Source of the DNA: Agapanthus africanus
Lineage: Eukaryota > Streptophyta > Magnoliopsida > Asparagales > Amaryllidaceae
NCBI GenBank assembly: GCA_030015575.1
Contig: JASDDO010000018.1
Coordinates: 379,249,908 to 379,313,907 of the forward strand
DNA length: 64,000 bases
Direction of reading: 5' to 3'
Shown: positions 44,837-57,281 of the stretch, in pieces
Numbering within the stretch: the first letter of the stretch is position 1
Layout: each line of letters opens with the position of its first letter
The notes under the pieces: generated by a model
Told to the model about the DNA's origin: nothing
Databases searched by the model: none
Seen by the model: the letters and a program-made list of their open reading frames with translations, nothing else
Made by a program: the position numbers and the translations under genes

Positions 44837-47600
44837 ATATCACGCCTTAATCAAGATAATAATACGGATGTATTGACCGAACCCGCTTGTTATACTGAGC
44901 TGGGGAACGTTGGTCCCGCTCCAACTTATAATTGTTATAAGACAGAGCAGGAAATAAAGGAATACCAGAATTCCCGTGCCGCCCAAACAAAGAAAGTGCA
45001 TGAGATGCATCTCCTTCTAGTGTGTTCATTATAAAGAAATGTTTCTCAAGTATCCTCTACGTCCTGGGTATTTGATACCGGATCAGGATCCCGAATATGT
45101 AATTTGTTACATGGGCTACAGATAGATAGAGAACTGAGAACGGGTGATAAGTTTCATGAGGCCGAAAACGGTGCAAGTGTTGCAGCCAAGTCTGTTGGTC
45201 ACTGTCACCCTGTATTACAAATACGTTGATTCTGAACAAATGTTATTAGATACCGAACCTGATATACAAAATCATATCAATCTCTTTATTCATTAAGGAA
45301 GGATATAATTTTGTATTGTTGGATTATGTTTTGAACATTTCCTATATCAAAAGTTGATCGGTTCATGCACGTTATCTAAAAGCATTGATGGTCTAAATCA
45401 AACTACAGTTCTTAGTATACGGAACACACACAAGAGGAAGAGTTCAGATATGAACGAATCCTTCTTGAGGTATTGCAGACTAGGTCATATCAATGTGACC
45501 CGACTGGCTGAAGTTATATTTAGATACATATTTAAATTAGTTTGAATTTACATCTTGTGAAACTTACCAGTCATGTCACAGAGATAAGTTGACCATAGCT
45601 CTGTTTATTGGAAACAGAGAAAGAGTTAGTGAACTCTTGGGATGATACATATAGATGTATGTAGGTCCCCAGTCTACACATGCCAAGACCGGTTCTTTTT
45701 ACTTCATTACATTCTCTGATGATCTCTCAAGATTCAGTCATATGTTCCTGATGAAACATAAGTCCGAACCTTTTGAGATATTCAAAGAATATAAGTTAGA
45801 AGTAGAGAACCAAAAACGGGTATAAGTATTATGTCCTTTGATGAGATCAAGGAGAAGAATACTTGAGCACGGAATTCCTGGACTATTCTAAAGGAGAATG
45901 AGATTCTCTCTCAGCATTACTCCTCCGTATACACCATAGCACGATGGTATATTGGGGCGGAGCAATAGCACCCTATTTGATAAGGTGTGCTCTATGATGA
46001 GTACTACTGAGTTACCTATTTCCTTTTGGGAATTATGCACTTATGAAGTTGCATACCAATTGAATAGGGTTCAAATCAAATCAGTTGCCTACCACTTCAT
46101 ATGTGATATGGAAAGGGAAGAGTCCATATCTTAAGTTTGTTAAGATTTAGGGTTGTCCGGCCTATGTCTAAAAGCAAAATCCGAACAAGCTCGAGGCAAA
46201 GTCTGTTACGTAGAACTGGAAAGGTTCCAGCTATACAAACTGCAGCAGATGATTTGGTAGAACTGAAGGATTCAATAGAAACCAACGAACCTCAGCCTCT
46301 CCGCCGATCTAGCAGGGTTCCTCATCCACCCGAGAGATACTTCGGTTTCTCTATGACAGTGGGAGTGAGGATTGCATCATGAGATGATGACCCAACTAGT
46401 TTCGAGCTGGCCATCAGGAGTAGGACTCTGTAAGAATGGCTGGATGCTTAGTGATCTGAGATGGAATCCTTATACACCAACAAAGTATGGACTTTGGTTG
46501 CTTTATCTGAAGGGTTAAATCCCCATCAGGAGCAAGTATATCTTGAGAAGATTACTTGGTGTAGATGGAAAAGTTGAGACTTTCAAAGCTAGACTTGTTA
46601 AACGTTTTCGTCATCGACCAGGCGTGGATAATAATGAAACCTTTTCCAGTGGCTATGCTTAAGTCCATCCGGATCCTACTTGCCACGGCTACATATCATG
46701 ACTACGATATCTGGCGGTTGGGTGTCATGACTGCTCTTCTAAATGATATTTTAGAAGAGAGAGTCTATAAGTACACAGTCAGAGGGCTTCGTAGACAGTG
46801 GGAGCAGCGGAAACGTGTACAAGATACTTTATAGGATAAAGCAGGCATCGCGGAGTTGGAACGTCTGTTTTGATGTGTTAGTCAAAGAGTTTGACATCGT
46901 CAAAATGGTGGATGAACCTTGTATGGTTGTAATCCTCGTAGAGTACGTGGATGACATACTCTTGATAAGGAATGGGGTTTCCTATGCTACGCTCGGTCAA
47001 TCTCCGCTTATCACAAGGATTCTCCATATAGGATCAAAATGATACTTACTAAATCCCAGGTTTTGGATCTATGAGATAGATCTAATTGGATGTTAGGATA
47101 CTCACCAATTGTAGTGAGATGGTATCAATCAATCCTGGGGAGAATCACTGGAAAAGTTCCAGGGTGATAAGGACGACTGAATGTCAGTCACAGGCATTGT
47201 CTTTACCCTCAGTAAAGGAACGGTATGTTGGAAGAGTTCCAAGCTAGATACCGTGGCATACTAGACGATAAAGGCTGGATACATCGCTACTCAAGATGCT
47301 ACCAAAGATGAAGTCTGGGTGTATATTAGTTCATGAGATGAACTTCGCTCCTACCATTGTGAGACAATGGAGTTGTGGCTTATGCCTAGGAACGCCCGTC
47401 CCATCAGTGATCCAGACATATTCTGAGGCAGCATCACCTGATCATGGAGATAGTTGATCTCCAGGGTGATCGAGGTTAGGAGAGTAGACTCAGAGGACAA
47501 CACGGCGGATCCACTCACAAAGGCCTTTTTCCAGAGAGAGACTATTATGGGATGGTTGAGTATGAGATACTACAACCACTGCTATCAGATGGCCCTAGTG
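44837..47600 (+). pseudogene. CopA-2 gag-pol relic
   Basis: A short gag start with ATA in place of ATG is followed, as in CopA-1, by a jump past the capsid region. Then come protease (DTGSGS at 45074-45091), the integrase finger and core (about 45440-46080), the linker (46280-46340, SSRVPHPPERYFGF), RT (YVDD at 46944-46955) and RNase H fragments (47190-47560). Stops and frameshifts break it at intervals of about 60-90 codons. Its catalytic RT signature is still present, but no working protein could be made. Confidence 0.8.
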
Positions 47601-47612
47601 CAAGTGGGAGAT
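47601..47612 (+). other. CopA-2 polypurine tract
   Basis: CAAGTGGGAGAT immediately before the 3' LTR. Confidence 0.8.
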
Positions 47613-49795
47613 TGTTAGTTATATGTATGCCCTAGAGGCCATTACTATACATAGGATGTATATTGTAGTGGATGCTTGGACATATATAGGGAGGACTTTC
47701 TTGCTCGACATGATAGTATGCTATCTGGTTACTCTTTACCTTAACGTGTACACTGATTGTCTCTCTGTTACATGATAGTAAAGCCCTTAGGATGTGTACT
47801 TGACTACCTGGACTATGATGCGGATCATACTAGTGGGGACATGGTAGTCCATAAGTACATCCTTCAAGGTCCCTAGTCATAGGTGTATCAAGACAGGGCA
47901 TCGATATACCAGAGTAGACTAGCGTATACCTTCTCGACCCATACAGATGGGCGTTTGACATCAGAGATGATATACGGGTGCTCAGTGGAGACTGGGTACA
48001 CTGGACGGACTCGCCGAGAACTCCCAGATGGTATTATACCTTACGTCAGATGGCAGTTCTCTGGTGACACTGGTAATGGTTAGTCTGTTGACCCGAGATC
48101 GTCATAGAGTCTTGTGTGATTCCCACCGTGCTTTGATTTCCACCTTACCACGTCCAAGAGGGCGTGCAAAACGGTGGTTTTTGGGTACAGTCCCGAATCA
48201 CATGGAGGCAATGAGCGATAGGAGGGGATTCGTCTCTCCCGGTATAGGGAGTTGATGTTGCACTGTGTTCGATTGGCTATAACCGGAAATCCCTGGCCAG
48301 GGTTGCTGAGATTTACTGGTAAGTGTTACCAGTAGTTTCTCAAACTATTATAGACCTCATATCGACACGACTTATCGAGCTATTGGGGTCTGACGTTTAC
48401 CACCCCTAGGCAAGATATGCGACATATTAGACGACGAGACCGGACTGTACGGTAAGTGTTGCTGGTTGGATTCACAGGAGTCTGAGCGGGCTTGCTCGTT
48501 GATCTTCTGATTGCTCAATACCCGGATGGTCGTTACGTTTCGCACACCGCTTGCGGCTTGTGGGTGTTTGATATGATCATCACCTGCTGCCGGCGTATTG
48601 ATTAGTCTTTAGAGTCTTACACAGAGGTTTCCTGGCTCAAGCGAAACGAAATAGGAGCGCATATGAGAGATGTGCGGGACCGAGAATAATACCAGTATGT
48701 GATACTGTATTCTATTCTCGCGATATGTGACATTGATCGGTTATATGCGATATAGCCGGGTTATCGGATCAAGTGTTGATTCGATAAGTTGTTACTATTG
48801 ATATTAGTCGGTTATATGCAATATGACCGGATCATTAAGTCAAGTGTTGATTTAATGATTTAATGTATAATTATATATTTGATATATTACTTTACATTAA
48901 CTAATATTGGTTCACTTAAGATGTTTTTCTCACTTGATTGTGCACATTGTATATGTGATATATTTTTGTGCACAAGATTGTATCATGTTTGATGATACAT
49001 GCAAACTTGGGTGTGTGTATGCTATACACCATGTTTAGATAATGGTTAGGGTTCCATTTGTTTTATTTCATTTATTTTTGAAAATTAAAATGAAATGGTG
49101 GCTTTCTTTTCTTTCTTTTGCTTGAAACTTCTTGAAGTTTCAAAGAATCTTTGAAAAGGTCTTCCATTTTGTTTTATCCTAAACCTAACCATTACCTAAA
49201 CCCTAGTTTATTCTCTACATGAGTTTGGCTAACCCATGGTTGCATTATGATAAGGCATCACTTGATTTTCTATTTTGATTATTCATTCATTTTTTCTTTT
49301 CTTTCTTCTTCTTCTTCTTCTTCTTCATGAAGAATGAAATACCCTTGCTAGAAAATTCTAAGTGATGATTCCAAGTGAGAAATCCAAATCCAAAGTGAAC
49401 CCACTTCCTATTTCTTCATCCTCTACCACTTGCCATGTAGTAGAGTGTGTTATCTTCACAAGTTCCATGACCTAGTGAAGGTGGAGCTTGAGTTTGAGTC
49501 GCCTCGATGTAGATCGTCGACGACCTAGCCCGATCATTTCTTCGACGAAACCATCGCTAGAGTCCGGGATCCGATGATCGCAGCGGAGGGACGTCATCAC
49601 GGAGCTAAGGAAGTGGAGGACCGGATCTACAAAGGTTGTAGCCCCTTTCACTTAGCAATAAAGTTGTTTATTCGCATGTTTCGTCTTTACCTCTAGTTAA
49701 CGATCTAGTATAGGGTTCTTTGGCACATGGAAATTTTTGAATTGGACATGTTTGATCAGTTGTAGAGCCTCTAGTGTGTGCTTAGGAACCCTACA
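47613..49795 (+). repeat. CopA-2 3' LTR
   Basis: The LTR is 2183 bp. Against the 5' LTR it lacks a block near 47950 (the ATGGATGATCTCATATCC stretch) and has an expanded CTT run near 49308. The right duplication GTTCT follows at 49796-49800. Confidence 0.9.
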
Positions 49796-49800
49796 GTTCT

Positions 49801-51245
49801 CAGGTGACATGTGTGCAGATAGTCCGTTGACTTAAGGTCGTCATTTGTCTCGTGTGAGTTCCCGCTGTGCTTTGATTACTACCCTACCACGATTCAAAGG
49901 AGTCGTGCAAACGGGTTTTAGTTGGGCACAGTCCCAAGCCACGTGGAGGCAGTGAGCGACTGTTAGGGATTCGTCTCTCCCGGTATAGGGAGTTGATATC
50001 GCACGGTGATCGGTTGGTCATTACCATAAGTCCCTGGCCAGGGCTGATTGAGAATTACTGATGGACTGATCAGTAGATTCTCGGATGGTCTTGAGCCATG
50101 CCGACACGACTTGTACGGTTATTAGGGGTCTGACGTCCACCACCTCCCTAGACCATACATGCGATACTCATAGACGAACAGACCGGACTGCGCGGATATT
50201 GTCACGGACAGGCTCAGTAGGATTTCGGATGGGTTACCTCATCGGCTTTCTTATCGACAACTACCTGGGGACCGTTACGTATAGCTAGTGCCACTTGCGG
50301 TCTATGGTTAAACCCACTGCCAGCGTAGTAGTCGAGTCTTTAGAGTTCCACACAGAGATTTCCCAAACCCAGACGAAAAGATATGGAGGTCGTATGGTTT
50401 TACGACAAAGGTTCGAGCGCATACGTGTTTAAACGCACGTACGACATTCGGACAGTTTTTACTAGCCGGCTTTGGTTTAAGCCAGATTCTAGTATCAGGT
50501 TATTGGATTTATACAGTCTAAAGTTTTTCCGTGTTTTCACGGATGCGAGGGGCGTTCTCGTAATTTTCCGAGAAGCTTCTAGAAGGATGGTGACATGAGG
50601 GGTTAAGGTGGCATTTTCATTAATTGCTTTTGTGACTCATTTGTGTGATTCATCATATCATTAAATGCATCATTAATGCATCATTAATTACTTAATGACT
50701 CACATGATGAATCACTCTTGTTGAATAAATGAAGCATGGTGAATAATCATTTAATTGATTTTATTTGATAATTCATTATGCTTTATATATTCAAGTGAGA
50801 AGCTTTTTTCTTCTCATGATCATCTCCACCTTCTCTCTCCTCAAGCTCACTCTCTCTTCAAACCCTAATCGTACCACTCATGAGTTGAGACCAAGGATTA
50901 GTATAGACTAAACACTTCATAACCTAGCTCTATATCATCTTAGTTACTTTGATTAGCAACTAGAGAAACTAAGTAACCTCAAGTTTAGAGGTTATAGCTT
51001 GGATTAGGGTTCTCGGGTGAATCATCTATCATGGATAGGAGGCCGAGGAGGACTTAGAGATCATAAAGACGAAGGACTAGAATCATTTGGTATAATCTCT
51101 TTACATAGTAGCTTAGAACTCTATGCTTATTGTTAATTATCGTTTAGAAAAGATCTTCGGTTAGTCGATGTTTACATATAAAACAAGATCGTTTTTCATA
51201 TTTCCGCCTCCCCGCAACTCGTGGGGTGTTGTACATCGACTTACA
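49801..51245 (+). repeat. CopD 5' LTR, right part
   Basis: This matches 57745-59189 of the 3' LTR and ends CTTACA. A TATATA candidate lies near 50786 (CTTTATATATTC), and the TACGTG...CACGTA inverted repeat lies at 50422-50441. Confidence 0.9.
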
Positions 51246-51246
51246 G

Positions 51247-51258
51247 TGGTATCAGAGC
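51247..51258 (+). other. CopD primer-binding site
   Basis: TGGTATCAGAGC, exact, two bases after the LTR end. Confidence 0.9.
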
Positions 51259-53299
51259 CTCACTGAACAATAATTGACTCACTTGCAAAGTCGTATGAAT
51301 TTCGAACGGGAAACAAACCGGAAAATACACCGATATTGCATAGTTTCTGTCGATTTTAAAATGAAGTCCTAAAATTTTTCAGGTTCCTCCAGAACACCCT
51401 ACATGAAAATATAAGAACACAGAAGAAAAATGGGCTCCTGAATCGGTCACTGAGCCGCGGAACCGCGGCCGATCCCACCGATCCGCCGCGGATCGGCGAC
51501 CGAGTTGGGGACGATTCAGCCCAGTTTTCCTCTGTGCATCTTTTGTGATATTTTGTATTTTCTGGTATTGTTTATTTTCTACTCAGGTTTCAAATTTACA
51601 GAGAAGATTTGGAGTAGAATTTAATGTGTTTAATCGATCGAAATTATACGATGTTTGCTTGTTTGATTATATCTGTGAACTGTATTATGTGTTCGTAAAC
51701 CTCCCCTAACTGCTAGTATGTCGGTTGGCAGGGGGTTGCACATATCTGTAATGTTTTTAACTGTTTGTGGATATGAACTGTGTTGGACTGTTGTGATGAT
51801 TAGCCGGGTTTTATGATGGGTTATTGTATTAATTCATTCGATGTAATCGTAATAAGTTGTAATATTATTTTGCGGGGCACATCCAGGTTGCTGTTGTAGC
51901 CTCCGTTGTATTATTTCTTTTTACTGTTTTTGCTCCTAGGATAGACCCAAGGTGGGGTGCACAAACTACCGGGTATTTTGAAGTGTTGAGGTAGACCGCT
52001 TCACTTCTGGTACTTGTCGGGTAGTTTGCCATACCCGTAGGTGTCTGGGGTGGGGTAATGGCTATTCATCATAACTGTGTAATCCGTCTTTCATTGCAGG
52101 CTCAATTGAAACGCGGATTGCTTGCAAATCCAATATTGTTTATCTGTGATCTGGAATGCCTATTATTGCGTCTGACGAATATACAATATCTATATATGAT
52201 AGCTATTTAGACATCACTTATGTTTTACACCCGCGCTAGCCCAGCCCCCGCTCTGCCGTTAGTTAAGTAACCTAACGGGTGATGACGGGACCCAGTGGCG
52301 AATGCGGATGGCGTAAGAGGACGTTGTATTTTCGTTGTTATCTGTAATGATAGGTTAATGATGGGACGCATTATTATTAATGCAAAGAAAATAAAACCTA
52401 AACTGAATCGTTGGAACAATTTCTAAAACCACTCGGTTTTCTTGAAAAAGCAAATTTTAAATGCAGAGCTTAAACCACTCCTTTTAAATAAAAGCTATCT
52501 TTGTTCCTTCGATCATATCAAGTTCATTACGTTAACGGTTTTTTGCCAAAAACCAGCCGTAACCCTCCGTCATTTCAGATAGACAGCATATCGTATTCAT
52601 GCTATGCTTGTTGGCCTACGTCAATGCATAGTGTATGGTAGCAGTTGTGTACCTATTTATTGCATAGATAGATGCATTAGTTTAAGACAGACGTACACCT
52701 TGTTGGCCTACGTCGAGGGCATGTACGATGTACTTAAATTGATCAGAACAACGACGGGTAGAACTTGACTTGCGTCTTATGATTTGTTGGCCTACGTCAA
52801 GGTCATAAAAGCTTGGGGTAAAAATCACATCGGGAGTTTCAAACATAAAGGAAACTTGCAGATTTAGCATACCTTCTGGAGTGTGGTGACTAGAGTGGCT
52901 TCCATCTAGGGCATCATGCAATGATAGTTGGATCCCGATCCCACTGATGAGTAGGATTACTCTCGGGAATTTTTCTCACTTAACAATCAATGCTATAAAC
53001 CAAGTAGGTGACTAGAAAGGTGTTAGAGGGGCTACGCCTCCAGGGAAAAGAGGTTATTTAATTAAGGAACTTCGCGAAAGCGTTGAAAAACCTCCCTCGA
53101 AGTACCAACACTGGCCTGGCTGAAAGGTTAAGCAAGTATTGTGACGTGTGATTAAATCCTGACTAGTTCTTCTTTTAGGTTTTGAAGAAGGATTTGAGGA
53201 AACAGTGGGAGCCATCCTGTTTAGATAAATTAATAAACCAATCTAAACTTGCAAGAGCATATGCTGAGTGTTTTCTTTTTTCTCTCTCTGGCAGCTACC
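51259..53299 (+). other. CopD leader
   Basis: This is a 2-kb noncoding leader. It lacks the two-copy ~85-nt module found in CopA and CopB but keeps the triple hairpin array and, nearer gag, a GAGTAGGATTACTC hairpin (about 52948-52962) and a GAGGTT/AACCTC stem with a GAAA loop (53050-53094). A stem GAAGTG/CACTTC lies near 51980-52010. Confidence 0.65.
52602..52808 (+). promoter_or_regulatory. CopD triple hairpin array
   Basis: TTGGCCTACGTC occurs at 52611, 52703 and 52787; the following AAGG is kept only in the third (CAATG and CGAGG in the others). Arms are CTATG 52602-52606 with CATAG 52627-52631, CGTAC 52692-52696 with GTACG 52723-52727, and TTATG 52777-52781 with CATAA 52804-52808. The arms differ from the other elements and still pair. 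Confidence 0.7.
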
Positions 53300-56200
53300 A
53301 TGACTGGACTAAAACTATTACTTGAAAAAAATATACTGACCGGGCAGAACTATAAAGACTGGCTAAGGAACGTCAATATTGCACTGACTTATGACAAAGT
53401 AGCATATGTTACCACCGCTGTTCCTTCCCTTATCCCAGGACCTGATTCCTCAGTTGTGGACAGGGAAGTCCGCAAAACCCGGGATCTAGATTGTGACCGA
53501 GCTAAGTGTATCGTGCTGGCGTCCATGAACAATGAACTCCAGAAACAACACGAGAGTATGGATATTGTATCCATCTTTCTCCATGTCAAAGAATTGTATG
53601 GGGAGCACTCCCGTATCGCGAGGTACGAAACCTCAAGGAAACTCTTCCAGATGAGGTTAGCTCCAGGATCGCCTGTAGGAGAGCACGTCCTCAAAATGAT
53701 CATCCTCATTGAGGAACTCGCAAACCTGGGATGCGTGCTAGAGAACGATTTATATATCGACTTGATTTTGCAGTCCCTTCCCCACACCTTCTCTCAGTTC
53801 GTGCTGAAGTTCAACATGCACGAAATGGAAGCTGATCTTCCAAAGCTCCTCAATATGTTGAGGGTAGCAAAGACCTCCTTGAAAAAGAAGAAGACCCTCA
53901 TTCTGTATGTTGGCCAATCATCTTCCTCTAAATCTAAAGCGAAATCTAAAGGGAAGAAGAAGATGAAAGCCACCAAACCGAAAGGTGGGGTCAAGAAGGT
54001 GCAGGGAACGAACAAGGCAGGAAGGGTGAAGACAGAAAAGAACGAGTGCTTCTATTGTCACAAGCAAGGGCACTGGAAGAAGGATTGTCAGGCCTTCAAA
54101 GCCAAGGACATGAAGCAAGCGGTTGCTTCTACTTCAGGTGTGTTTGTAATCAAAAATTGTCTTTCAGTTAACTCTACATCATGGGTACTTGATACCGGTT
54201 CTGGTTCTCATATCTGTAATTCATTGCAGGATCTAACAAATAGTAGAGTGCTGGGGACAGGTGATATGACTCTCCGGATGGGCAATGGAATGCATGTAGA
54301 TGCAATTGCAATAGGGGAATATCACCTAAGGTTGACTAGTAGGCACATTTTGGTGTTGTACAGCTGTTTTTGTATTCTCAGTATGTTGTGTAATATTATA
54401 TCAGTATCTTTATTATCGAATGAAGGATATAGTTTTGCGCTTGAAAGAAATGTTATGAACATTCACCTAAATCAAGAACTGATTGGGTTTGGCACACTGG
54501 AAAATGGCATATACATTCTTAATCAACCTCAAATTTTCAATATTCAAAACACGCGTAAAAGAAAGGCTCCAGATTCAAATCAAGCCTTCCTATGGCATTA
54601 TAGACTTGGTCATATAAACGAAACAAGGTTGACTAAGTTGCATAAAGATGGATATTTAGATTCGTTTGAATATTTATCATATGCAACTTGTCAATCATGT
54701 ATCAAAGGAAAAATGACCAAATCTCCGTTCACCGGACATGGAGAAAGAGCCACTGAACTCTTGGGACTAGTACACAGTGATGTATGTGGTCCGATGTCTA
54801 TGCATGCATGAAGTGGTCACTCCTACTTCATCACTTTTACTGATGACTTCTCTAGGTATGGACATGTGTTATTAATGAAGTATAAATCCGAGGCTTTTGA
54901 GAAGTTTAAGGAGTATAAAAATGAAGTAGAGAAACAAACTGGTAAAAGCATCAAGACACTTCGATCTGATCGAGGTGGAGAATACTTAAGTACCAGTTTC
55001 CTTGAATGCTTAAAAGAGAATGGAATTCTCTCTCAGCTTACTCCGCCTTATACACCTCAGCATAATGGTGTATCAGAAAGGAGGAATCGCACGCTATTAG
55101 ATATGGTGCGTTCAATGATGAGTAGTGCTGAGTTGCCACTTTCCTTCTGGGGATTTGCTCTAGAATCAGCCGCATACCTATTGAATAGAGTTCCAACTAA
55201 GTCTGTACCTACCACTCCATATGAAATGTGGAGCGGGAAGAGACCATATCTCAAGTATATCAAGATATGGGGGTGTCCGACATATGTTAAAAAGCATAAT
55301 CCGGACAAGCTCGAGGCACGATCGGTTTTATGCAAATTTGTAGGATACCCCAAGCATTCAAGGGGGTATATGGTCTACCACACTGAAGAACAAAAGGTGT
55401 TTGTCGCTCGTCACATTGTTTTTTTAGAAAGCGAATTTCTTGCAAAAGAAATTAGTGGGAGCGCGGTAGAGCTGGAAGAAATTCCAGAACCTCAAACTGC
55501 TACCGAGGACTTAGTAGAACCTCAGATTTCAATAGAACATGACGAACCAACGCCACTCCGCAGATCTAGCAGGTTTTCTCATCCTCCTGAAAGATACTAT
55601 GGTTTTCTTCTAGATGGGGATCGAGAGGATTGCATCATCGATGATGATGAGCCTACTAGTTTTCAGCAGGCTATTACGAGTAGTGACTCGATGAAATGGC
55701 TGGATGCTATGAGATCCGAAATGGAATCCATGTACACCAATAAAGTATGGACTTTAGAAGTTGCTCCTCCTGGAGTAAAACCAGTTGGATGCAAATGGAT
55801 CTTCAAAAAGAAGATTGGTGCATTTGGATAAGTGGAAACCTACAAAGCTAGACTCGTAGCAAAAGGTTTTCGTCAAAGACCAGGATTGGACTATGATGAA
55901 ACCTTTTCACCTGTAGCTATGCTTAAATCCATTCGGATCCTGCTTGCGATTGCTGCCTTCCATGACTATGAAATCTGGCAGATGGACGTAAAAACAGCTT
56001 TTCTAAATGGACATTTAGAAGAGAGTGTTTACATGGATCAATCAGAAGGTTTCTTAGACAGTGGGAGCAGCGGAAGTGTCTGCAAGTTGCTTAAATCTAT
56101 TTATGGATTAAAGCAAGCATCGTGGAGTTGGAACATCTGCTTTGATGAGACAGTCAAAGAATTTGACTTTATCAAAAATGTAGATGAACCATGTATTTAT

Positions 56201-57229
56201 AGGAAGATTGTGGAAAGAGCAGTAGTCTTCCTCGTTTTGTACGTCGACGGCATATTACTGATAGGGAATGATATCCCTATGCTACAATCAGTAAAGCTCT
56301 TCTTGTCACAGAAATTCTCTATGAAAGACTTGGGAGATGCATCATACATTCTGGGCATTAAGATCTATCGTGATAGAGCTAATAGAATGTTGGGACTTTC
56401 ACAGTCCAGGTATATTGACACTATACTAAAAAGATTTAGTATGGAAGATTCCAAGCGTGGTAATATGCCCGCTTGTCATGGAATCACCCTCTCCAAAGAC
56501 ATGTCTCCAAAGACTGATGAAGAGAGGGCTCGCATGGGCATTATACCCTACGCTTCGGCGGTAGGATCTATAATGTATGCGATGTTATGTACAAGACCGG
56601 ATGTAGCTTACGCACTAAGTGTGGTAAGCAGGTATCAGTCTGACCCAGGTGAGAAACATTGGATAGCGGTGAAGAACATTCTCAAGTACCTGAGAAGGAC
56701 TAAGGAGATGTTCTTAGTTTACGGTAATAAGGACCTCCAAGTAGAGGCTTTTACCGACTCCGGCTTCCAAAGTGACAAGGATGATTCTAAATCCATTTCG
56801 GGTTTTTTGTTTACCCTCAATGGAGGGGCGGTATGTTGGAGGAGTTCCAAACAGGATACCGTCGCGGACTCAACTATGGAGGCTGAGTATATAGCTGCTA
56901 GTGAAGCCGCAAAAGAGGCTCTCTGGATGAGGAAGTTCATTTCTGAAGTTCAGGTGGTTCCGTCCATTGCCAATCCAATACCATTGTATTATGATAACAA
57001 TAGCGCTGTAGCTTTAGCAAAGGAACCAAGGTCCCATCAGAAATCCAGGTATATCTTAAGACGGTTTCACCTGATCAGGGAGATCGTGGATCGTCGGGAG
57101 ATCGAGATACGGAGAGTGGACACAAAAGACAACACGGCAGATCCATTCACCAAGGCCATCCCTCAAGTGCAGTTCGAGAGGCTGTTTGAGATGTTGGGCA
57201 TGTGGTACACCAGCAACTGGATCTGGTAG
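53300..57229 (+). pseudogene. CopD gag-pol polyprotein, two stops, altered RT site
   Basis: This is one frame of 1309 codons from ATG 53300 (context ACCATGA, aligned with the CopA-1 gag ATG). Gag: residues 1-250, then a zinc knuckle CFYCHKQGHWKKDC (250-263). Protease: DTGSGSHICN from residue 298. Integrase: finger from His 433, triad Asp 494, Asp 557, Glu 593. RT: linker then motifs IWQMDVKTAFLNG, NVDEPCIYRK and, at residue 981, YVDG in place of YVDD (GGC at 56249-56251). RNase H: TDSGFQSDKDD, STMEAEYIA and HLIREIVDR. Stops: TGA 54809-54811 and TAA 55829-55831. Loss of a catalytic aspartate would inactivate RT even without the stops. Confidence 0.9.
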
Positions 57230-57268
57230 AGACAGTGGGTACTCATTGCGCCAATTATAGGCCTTAGT

Positions 57269-57281
57269 GCAAGTGGGAGAT
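57269..57281 (+). other. CopD polypurine tract
   Basis: GCAAGTGGGAGAT immediately before the 3' LTR. Confidence 0.8.

Larger units (their letters stand above)
39470..49795 (+). mobile_element. CopA-2, non-autonomous copia element, full length
   Basis: This 10326-bp element sits in the CopD 5' LTR, with duplication GTTCT (39465-39469 and 49796-49800). The 3' LTR of CopD at about 57740 shows the empty site AGCAGTTCTCAGGTGAC. LTRs of 2216 and 2183 bp are very similar, yet the coding region is broken by many stops and frameshifts and lacks the gag capsid part, as in CopA-1. This is the innermost and therefore the latest insertion on its branch. Confidence 0.92.

Noticed and set aside
52946-52975. 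Hammerhead ribozyme core (CTGATGAG followed by a stem)
   Set aside because: The CTGATGAG plus GAGT/ACTC stem is suggestive, but the required GAAA after stem II and a matching cleavage-side stem are absent, and CopA copies lack CTGATGAG.
53389-53787. 132-codon minus-strand open frame
   Set aside because: It is the antisense shadow of CopD gag.
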